NCBI GenBank assembly: GCA_008931825.1
Contig: QXVZ01026980.1
Span: 1 to 21,011 of the forward strand
Length of the DNA stretch: 21,011 nucleotides
Source of the DNA: Phallusia fumigata
Taxonomy: Eukaryota > Chordata > Ascidiacea > Phlebobranchia > Ascidiidae
Reading direction: 5' to 3'
The notes below the pieces were generated by a model. That model was given only the letters and a program-made list of their open reading frames with translations. It ran no database searches and was not told where the DNA came from. The position numbers and the translations under genes are program-made. Positions 10,001 to 19,000 of the stretch are shown here, piece after piece; the stretch's first letter is position 1, and each line of letters opens with the position of its first letter.

Positions 10001-13000
10001 TGTTTTACCTCTTGTTTGTCCAACGTCAAGAAAAAATTGTCGAAATTTCCTAATTTTTTTTACGCACAATAGATAGACATCTAAAATTATGCATTTTTAG
10101 CTTCACTGTGCAACGGGTGTTAAAGTGACAGATGTGGATGTGAGTAAAAGCAACTACTCTGAGATTTTGAGACTTTTCCTGTGGGCGAGGAATGGACATA
10201 AAACTGGGGTAAAGTTGTTGAGAATCTTTCTTAACTTGTGTCTTGAACCTTATTAAAAGACTGGAACCACGATTTTCAAAAAATAATTAACTTTGCGTTT
10301 TGACCAGATTGGAAGCAGGGGAATTAAGGGTAGTTGCAAATGCCAAGTTGTTGGGTATTTCCTAAAGCCGGGGTTAGATTATGCCTTAAACCTTACTTGA
10401 GGGAATGGAGAGCCACGTTTTTAAAAAAAATACAAGTAAAAAAGTAATTTAACTTTTTGTTTTGATCAAATNAAGTTGTTGAGAATCTTCTTAAACCTAA
10501 CTAAAAGACTGTGGAACCACGTTTTTGAAAAAAAAAATACCTTTGCGTTTTGACCAGATTGGAAGCAGGGGAATTAATGGTGCACGTAGTTGTATATGCC
10601 AAGTTGTTGGGTATTTTGCTAAAGCCGGGGTTAGATTATGTTTTGATCAAATCGCAAACAGCGAATGAATATCACACAATAGGCGTCTTAATTTGTTTTC
10701 TTTTTAAGCGGTATGCTTGTGCGGGCCACAAATACTTACCGGTGGCCCACATGCGCCGTGTAAGCCGCCAGTTTTAGACCTTTGCACCATACATAAATTT
10801 TGTTAGCTCCCCCAAAAAGCTCCAAAATGCCCCGACTAACTGTTCAGCCCATAGCGCAAGAACAACTGCGACATGAGAAGTAGTCTGATGAAAAACGTAA
10901 CTTGAGCTTGGAAAATTCGAATACATTGTAATGCAAGCGGTTGCTGTTAAAATCATCAGTGCAATATGACGAGAAGCTTAAAACCCGTATTCGAGCTAAT
11001 TGGCAGTTTTATTTTTAATTTAGCTGGCAAATTTACCGCAATAATTAACAAACTTTAACTATTGACGGTTTGATACAGATTACCGACTGTTTGGAGACCA
11101 AGCCGTTTCCTTCACTCAGCGGGGATCAGAAGGCTGAAATCCTGGCCTTTTTAGTCAACGAGCTCGTGTGCAGTCAACCGGTGTGCGCTGAAATCGACCG
11201 TCACCTGGAAAAACTGGCATCGCTGCGCAGGGACAAATGGGTGGTGGAGGGCAAGATTCGGCAGTAAGTTTGTGTAACATGTGCGTGTTTTTAGGTACTA
11301 AAGATACGGACTCGAATAGCTTGAAACAAAACTGCCCGAGAGCTTGTATGTTGTTAATACATTTATTTGCGAACGTTTCGACAATCGCTGTTGTGATCAT
11401 CAGTGCATAATGACAAAAAGCTTAAAACCGCTGTTATATACAGTAGTGGGGGCGCTTTTTCGGTACACAATTTAAATATTCTCAACTAGTAAATACAAGC
11501 CAGTACTTGTGGGTAAATCGTTTTCTACGTTTCGACTAACGTTTCCTGATGATGACAACAGCGTTTGTCGAAGACGTAGAAACTGTTAAACACAATCACT
11601 GGCAGGTATCAGTTGTCTTTTAAATGGAAAATTAGGTGTTGGAAAAATTGCACAATATATATATATTTTTTGTTTTATCCACGTTTTGAAAATAGTCCAA
11701 AGAATTTTTGGCAGGTCAAGTTAAGTTTTACTGAATTGTTTTACTGAATTGTTAAAATCAATTTCAAAAACGGCTTATTACTTATCTTCAGTATATTATT
11801 AAACCGTGAATTGTGCATCTATATGTTAAAACTGGACATCTCAATTTCGTCTTTGTTAACTTGAAATTGTTTCAACAGTTAAGTTGTGTAAATGAAAGAA
11901 ATACACCATTATGACTACCAGTATGCCGTCTGTCGGAACATTAATCGATATGTCGCATGAAGTATTACGAATATCACCTTTTATTCAATAGGATAGTTAA
12001 AAATAGTACCGGTGACACATTAGGTAAATGTCCCTGTTGCGTAAACCTTACACTAAATCAATGTTAATCTTGTTACTATAGGGCTCGTGTTGAACACGCC
12101 AACGATGGCAGCGACGCGTCTTCCAATTCGCCGCTCAAGTCACGTGTCAGGCTGCGTCAGCCAATCGGGGGCGAGACGGAGGACAAAGACGACAAGAATT
12201 CGGTCAAGGCCAACGACGACGACTCTGTAAGACAAATAGGTTTTTTTGGGTGGAAAATATAACTGAAGTTTTGCTTTCAACCAAGCTTTTATGTTTGTTA
12301 CTTTGCAGTTGACGTAATATGACGTCACGAACAAAACTTTGGGAATTTTCACATTACATTGTTTTTGCAGTGCCCCTATCTATTAGATGCATAGTCCATA
12401 GTTGTTTCATCTACAAACAGAAAACAAGCATGAGTTGTTTGGTGTTATGCGTGGTTTCGCATTATTACGGGTTTTCTTCTATGAAAGAAGAACATTGTTT
12501 GAACACTTTTCCTTTCTTTGTATAACGCCAGTTTGTTACACCAGTTTAAAGAAAAAGTCGTTCAAAATTTCTTATTGATAGGTATCTAAATTTGAGCACT
12601 GTAAGTTTTGCCTTTATAGTGGCAACTATAGTTGATTGGTGGACTAGCCACACAGGCTGCCAAAATTTTAAATAAATTAAAACCAAAACCTGTGCTTGAA
12701 CAGAATCAAAGTTCATCTGAGAGCAAATGCACCAGGAGCGAGACGCCCATGGAGAAGAAGATGAAAAAACTTACTAAGGTTTGAGCTTGATCCCTTTTGA
12801 ATGTTAACAATATCGTCAACATGTCCTTTTTATTTGTTGATATCCTTCGTTTCGCAGGAGCACCAGGCCTTTAACGAGAAAATGTTCATGGGTTCCAAGC
12901 CACTACGCGCTCTGGATTTGGGCCAAGATCGCTACAAGAGAAGATACTGGGTCCTTTCCAACGTCGGAGGGGTAAATTGCTTTAACTAATCGCATTCCAG

Positions 13001-16000
13001 AATATTTTCATTCAAATATTGGTTGGTTTGCAGGGTTTTTCTCTGAAATTTTCCATGCAAGTTTGGCGTGAAATAGCGGTTACAATATGGCAAAAGCCCT
13101 TTTTTAGGAAAATTATTTTTCACGAATTTTTTGTTTAGTACAGGGGTAGAAACCTGCGGCCCGCAGCCCGACTTTTAAGAAATGTTTGTGTTTATAGACT
13201 GTTACTGTTTCTACTTTTGTTATGATCGATTCATAGGCAAATAAGGAGAATTTGCATTTTGCAACAACATTATAAACAGTACGTCCCACTGAGACCTTGC
13301 TGAGTATGTTTTTGGCCGCGGCTTGGCCAAAGTTGACAAACCCCAGCTGTTGTGGGTTGGAAAACTCAAAACATCCTGTTTTTTATCATTTTTTTATAAC
13401 GCGGTTCGACCCAGGACACTATCGGGTACGAATCAGGTTGCCTTGTGTTGTCTGCATATCGTTGGAGGGCATTTTCCGTGGTACCTGTTTGTGCAGCTCC
13501 GTTACCGTTGCGCCATATGCAGGTGTACGTTGAAGGCCTGGAGAGCGGCGGGTGGATTGACGACGAAGGAGAAATGAGTGACGAAGCGACGGAGGAGCAA
13601 CCAGCTGATGTCAAAAAGGAAAAAGTAAAACCCGAAGTCAATGAAGAAGCAGCAAAAACGGAAACTGACGATTCCCAAGGCGAGAAAATTAAAGATGAAC
13701 CTATGGACGAAACTCCTGCACTCACGAAAGTCTTACCAGTAGAAGGCGAAAAACTGAACACTGAATATGAAAACACAGCTACAGACAATGTGTCTATCGC
13801 TGAAGGAAAGGTCACTGATTCAGGCCCATCGGCCGATTCCACCATTGCCCAAACCGCAAACGACGTTGCGTCGCCCGCAACCGCGAAACACACACTTTCC
13901 AACGGTCCCGTGTTAACATCACCAGGTGCAGCACCCCACGGGGAGTCCCCTTTCGCCCAACCGTTATCAATGGACTGCTCTGTCCCCGAACAAACCAACG
14001 ACACGACAACAGTCAAAGATTCGAACCCTCGTGAAAATTCAAACGTCGCGACGTCACTTGTCACTGACGTCAACGGTATTGCGCCACTCAACGGAAAGTC
14101 GTACGACGCCATTAGTCGACGGTTTGAGGAAGAAGACAGTGTAGTGGCGGCAGCGAAGGCGATCGCAGCCAAAGCAGTAGCGTCTTCATCGCATATCTTG
14201 TATCCAAGTAAGTTGTGTGGAAGAGTTTGCCGTTTGTTAGCATGATATTTATGCACTAGGGTTTTGGAAAGCGTTTTTTAATGGCAGTAACGTATTTAGA
14301 CTTGCTGAAAGTCCTAAACGCAAGCTTTTTCTCACGAAATTTTGCGTGGTAAGAACAACCTGTCTAAACCTATTTTGTCAAAGTCATAACTGCTGTAAGT
14401 GATGTCATGCAATAAACCTTAATTTTGTTGTTAAGTAATAGTACTTAATTAAAAACATAACTGCAAGAGAACTTGTATATAGTGATTACATAAGATACAC
14501 CATTCACGGTTTTAACTATTCTCAATAGGAAGATACAAGCCAGTACTTGTGTATAAAACATATTCTACGTTTCGACAAACGCTAACTGATGATGACAACA
14601 GCGTTTGTCGAAACGTAGAATATGTTTTATACACAAGTATTGGCTTGTATCTTCCAATTTAGTGATTATATTGTGTTACAAATGTTACCACAATTGCTGT
14701 TGTCATCATCATTAGTGAAGAGAAGCTTAAAACCGTGCGTTCTTTACACAAGTAAGGTAAAAACAAAAACCTGACACTTGGATTATTTCTAGATCAAAAC
14801 AAAACTATCGTACATTCCCCTGGACCACGTCAGCTACAAACTGCCAATAAAGACCAAAACACTGTGAACTGTCGCATGTCAACACCCGGACCTTTATCTC
14901 TCATCTCATCCAAACCAGTACAACAAGAACACCTTTCATCCTCTGAAGGCACGGGTAATTTTTAGTTTCGTGAAAGACGGTTGTTGTATTTTGAAAACTA
15001 ATAATAACACTTGGTTTGGATCGATCATGTAAATTGTATTGGAATAAGGTACTGACAATGCTTAAATTTTTTGGCAAAAAATATTTATCTTTTAGTAAGA
15101 GCCGCTGGTGAATGACTTGTATACCAAAATAAAAATGTTACATTAGCTTAGCTTATCTAATTATGAAGTAATACACATGTCTATTTTAAAGTTGAAGTCC
15201 AGAAGTCAGGCCGTAATGCTCATAGTGTTCCAGTTTCTTTGCAATAGTTTACGTTTTAATTGCCATTTCTGCATTGTTAGTTAGAATTTCCCTTGGTAAT
15301 AAGAAAGCAGAAACTGTATACTCTTTATCTTCAATCCAATATGCTTACACACAAAACCATATTCACTTTTTGTTCTCCAGGTGTGTCTGCGTCACTGGCC
15401 AATGAGATCGACAACAAATCGGAACTTGGCAAGCTAACAGCGCTCACGTTGCAAAGCATTGGTGTCGATCCTTCCAAGCTCAATCATGCGCAGATTGAGG
15501 TATGGTCAACAACTTCCTTCCCGGAGGGGGGACACATTGTTTTTACTCTGTTTTTTTTTTTTTTTTACTTTTTCGGTTTCTTTGTTTGACTTGGAAATAC
15601 CCAGTAAGCCCCCTTAATGGGTACGGGGACGGAAAGTGAATATTTTTCTCTTTATTAAATAGCAAACAACTTTTGTTCGATTGTTATAGTTGTGATGCAG
15701 TAACCATAGATTTGGCCCCAATGATTCAGTTGGATCTTGACCCCTTGACCCCTTTGGAGTTCAGAACCCAAAGTGTTATGACTCCACCTAATCTATGTTG
15801 TGTTTTTAGGCTTTGACCCGAATATCAGCCCCGAGCGCTGATGGCACACTTGAATCAGCTCCCAATTTCACTCGACCGAACGCAGTTGACTCGCCCCAGT
15901 TGCAAACCACTGAACCTGCGACCCGTGAAACTCGCACTGACACGCCTGAAAACGAAAAACTACCTGTAAGTATATGTTGGCGTGTCACATCAATTAAAAA

Positions 16001-19000
16001 CTTAGAGGCGTGACACTTAAACATAAATTAAAAACTTAAAAAATATCATTTTAAATTGAATCTATGCCATCCTACTAGTTTAGGATACATTGTACCATAG
16101 CCATGTAAACTTTTTTTTAAATAAATTATATCTTTCAAATTAACATCACTTTTCATCACAGAACGAAAGCGTTGACGAAAATCTCCAAAGTGCCCCGATT
16201 GACCTTTCTCGGCCCTCGGCGCCGCAGCGGACCGAAACGGCCACGCCGGCGTCCGTTACCACCGGACTTGCTCTCGCTTTTGGGGGTTTACCACCCGGGG
16301 TTTTTGANTACATTGTACCATAGCCATGTAAACTTTTTGGCTTTTTTTGAAATGATGAAAAACATTATGAAAAAAACCTTAACATTGTATAACGGTTCCT
16401 AACCTTTTTCCGTATGTGGAACTTCGGAAATTCGAACTAAATCTTGTTGTGTAAATTATATCTTTCAAATTAACACCATTTTTCATCACAGAACGAAAGC
16501 GTTGACGAAAATCTCCAAAGTGCCCCGATTGACCTTTCTCGGCCCTCGGCGCCGCAACGGACCGAAACGGCCACGCCGGCGTCCGTTACCACCGGACTTG
16601 CTCTCGCTTTTGGGGGTTTACCACCCGGGGTTTTTGACAATTTCATGGTGTTCAAAAACGAGGGATCCCATTCAGAACTGATGGCAACTGTGAAACAGGA
16701 ATTTGGAAGCGAGGAAAACTTCGAGATGGGACTGAAATGGAAGGCAGAGGATCAATACGACGTTGCAAAGCCCATTCCAAGAGGTTTGTGGACGAATGTA
16801 GTTGTATTGTATTAAATTTTGATTCTGGCCATAAAATCGTGATCAGTTAAAGGAAACATTTCACCAAGGGCACAGACACAAGAAAGTTGTTTAACTTGTG
16901 AGGTACCATAACCTTGTTTTTTTAGGGGAATGTTCGAAATATTTAAAACTGAACTTTCTCCTTGTCATACCATTATGAAACAGGGTGTATATTTAGGACA
17001 TCTGTTATTTGGTCTAATTAAATGAATCAAAATGACTAAATCAAAAGGTTGGTCAGTACTCTTTCTCCAGCAGGTTCCACAGGCCTACTAACATGGACGT
17101 AGCCATGCAATGCTTTGCCAGTTTTGCGCTTGCTTATCAGCCCTAATGACAACCTGTTGTGGCCGATTGGACCAGTTGAGACCTAATTTCCATTTTCCAA
17201 GGGACACTCCATAAATCCAATTTATCTGTTTTTCTAGTTTTGCCATGCTCAATATAGAACATTACTTTTTTCAGTTAACGGGTTCAGCTAATTAGCCAAT
17301 CTGTTACTCTGTCATTACTCACTTGTGGATAATTATGGGTCCCCTTCCACGAAGGGGGACACATATTGTTTTTACGCTGTTCTTTTTTTCTTTATTTCTT
17401 TTTTTCTGTCTAACGCAAGTTGATGTTCCCACGTTTTGGTCAAGAAAGAGTCGTCCAAATTTATTTAATTGCTCATTGGTTAAGAGCCACTGTATTAGAC
17501 CGTTGCTACATATTCGTACATCGGTGGAGAACAACATTATTCTTTTAGACGCCAAGTACGGATGGTGGAAGATACGCGATGAAAAGGGTCTCGACAGTTT
17601 GGCGGAGACTTTGCATTCCCGAGGGATAAGGGAAAAACACTTGAGTCGTTCGATCATTAAACACAGAAGTTTTTGTACCGATGCGATGCTGGTGGCGCAC
17701 CAACCTGGTAAGAATGTCAAAGCCGCTTAATTAAATCAATTTAAATTGCTGATCTTTCCAAACTTCTTGTTCTGCGACCCCTTCTGATTTCAAAAATTGT
17801 TCCTTTGATGGAAAAAAGCAGTTCGAAACATACCATTTGTTGATAAGAGTACTGATAAAAAGCAAAATCAAATATATTCAATATGACAATGTTAGAAAAC
17901 GTGAAATTTCAAACCAAGACAAAAGACGGCGAAGCTCCAAAAGACAGCGGTTACAACCATTTGTAGGAAATTGGTATACTCGCGATCTACAAAATTCGTT
18001 ACGCGACCCCTAGTTTGGGAAGCTCTGCCCTATTGGGTGCAAACAGTGTTTTTTTGTTAAAACGTTGAAAAATTTATTTTTGGATGTGAAAGTTGGGCTT
18101 TATGCATTATTTTGTTCGGATATCTTTCAAAATTAACTCCACGCCATTTGTAAAATGTTTAACACCGTCTTGGTTTTAAAAAAACGTTTTGCCATGATGA
18201 GACTTTGTTTTATCGATCATGCCTGTAGCTTTAGAGTAAACACTTAGCTTTTTGTTTTATAGAACATCAATTCGCCAATGGACCAGCGCCAGAAACTACA
18301 GATGAGAATGAAGATAAGTCGAATACGGAAACGGAAACCGCCATGGAAACTGACAAACGAAAGCCAGCTAAGAAAATAGGTTGGTGGTTGGAGCAATTTT
18401 AAAATTTTACCTTTTCTCTTCTCGAAATTTACTTTGTTGTACAAATTTTTTCAGTACGTAATCATAGATAGACGATTCACGGTTTTAAATAGTCTCCATG
18501 AGATAATGCAAGCCAGTACTCGTGCGTAAAACACTTTCCACGTTTCGAGAAACGTTTCCTGATAATGAAAACACCGTTTGTGGAAAGGTAGAAAATGGTT
18601 TACACCACAAGTACTGGCTTGTATCTTCTTATTGGAAGCACGCAATGTAACGGATTTTGCCACACTAAAGTTTAATCTTGCATTAAAAACTTTGTGGCTG
18701 AACTTAAGTTATAATTCTCGGTCAAGTATAGTTAAACCAAACTTCGAACAGTTAGTTTTCGTCTTTCAGCAGCTGCCGTCGGACCGGAGGAAGTTCTTGA
18801 AGTTCCCGAGGAAACCGCTTTCCAAATCGAGATGGAAACTCTGAAACAAGTCGAGGAACTTTCCGAACGATGCGTCGCTGTTGGAATTTTAAACAAGGTA
18901 ATTATAGGTCTTTTCCAAAGAGACACATTTTGTGTCATTCGTTTTTTCTGTCTAACGCCGTTTCCCCCACTTTTGGCCGAGGAAAAACTCGTTAAAATTA

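Noticed and set aside
10723..10747. GGGCCAC ... GTGGCCC small hairpin in intron 15
   Set aside because: A 7-bp stem alone is too short to call an RNA gene, and no family match is recognisable.
13400..13425. GGTTCGACCC resembling a tRNA B box
   Set aside because: No A box at a proper distance and no acceptor stem could be folded.
13366..14256. 296-codon open frame on the minus strand
   Set aside because: It lies opposite exon 20, whose plus-strand frame begins with conserved WHIM-linked sequence and has fitting splice phases. The minus product is Ser/Ala/Val low complexity, as expected for an antisense shadow.
17323..17548. Upstream part of an open frame continuing into exon 25
   Set aside because: Mostly poly-T-derived Phe/Leu codons from a repeat. 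Only the part from 17420 remains as a possible alternative exon extension.
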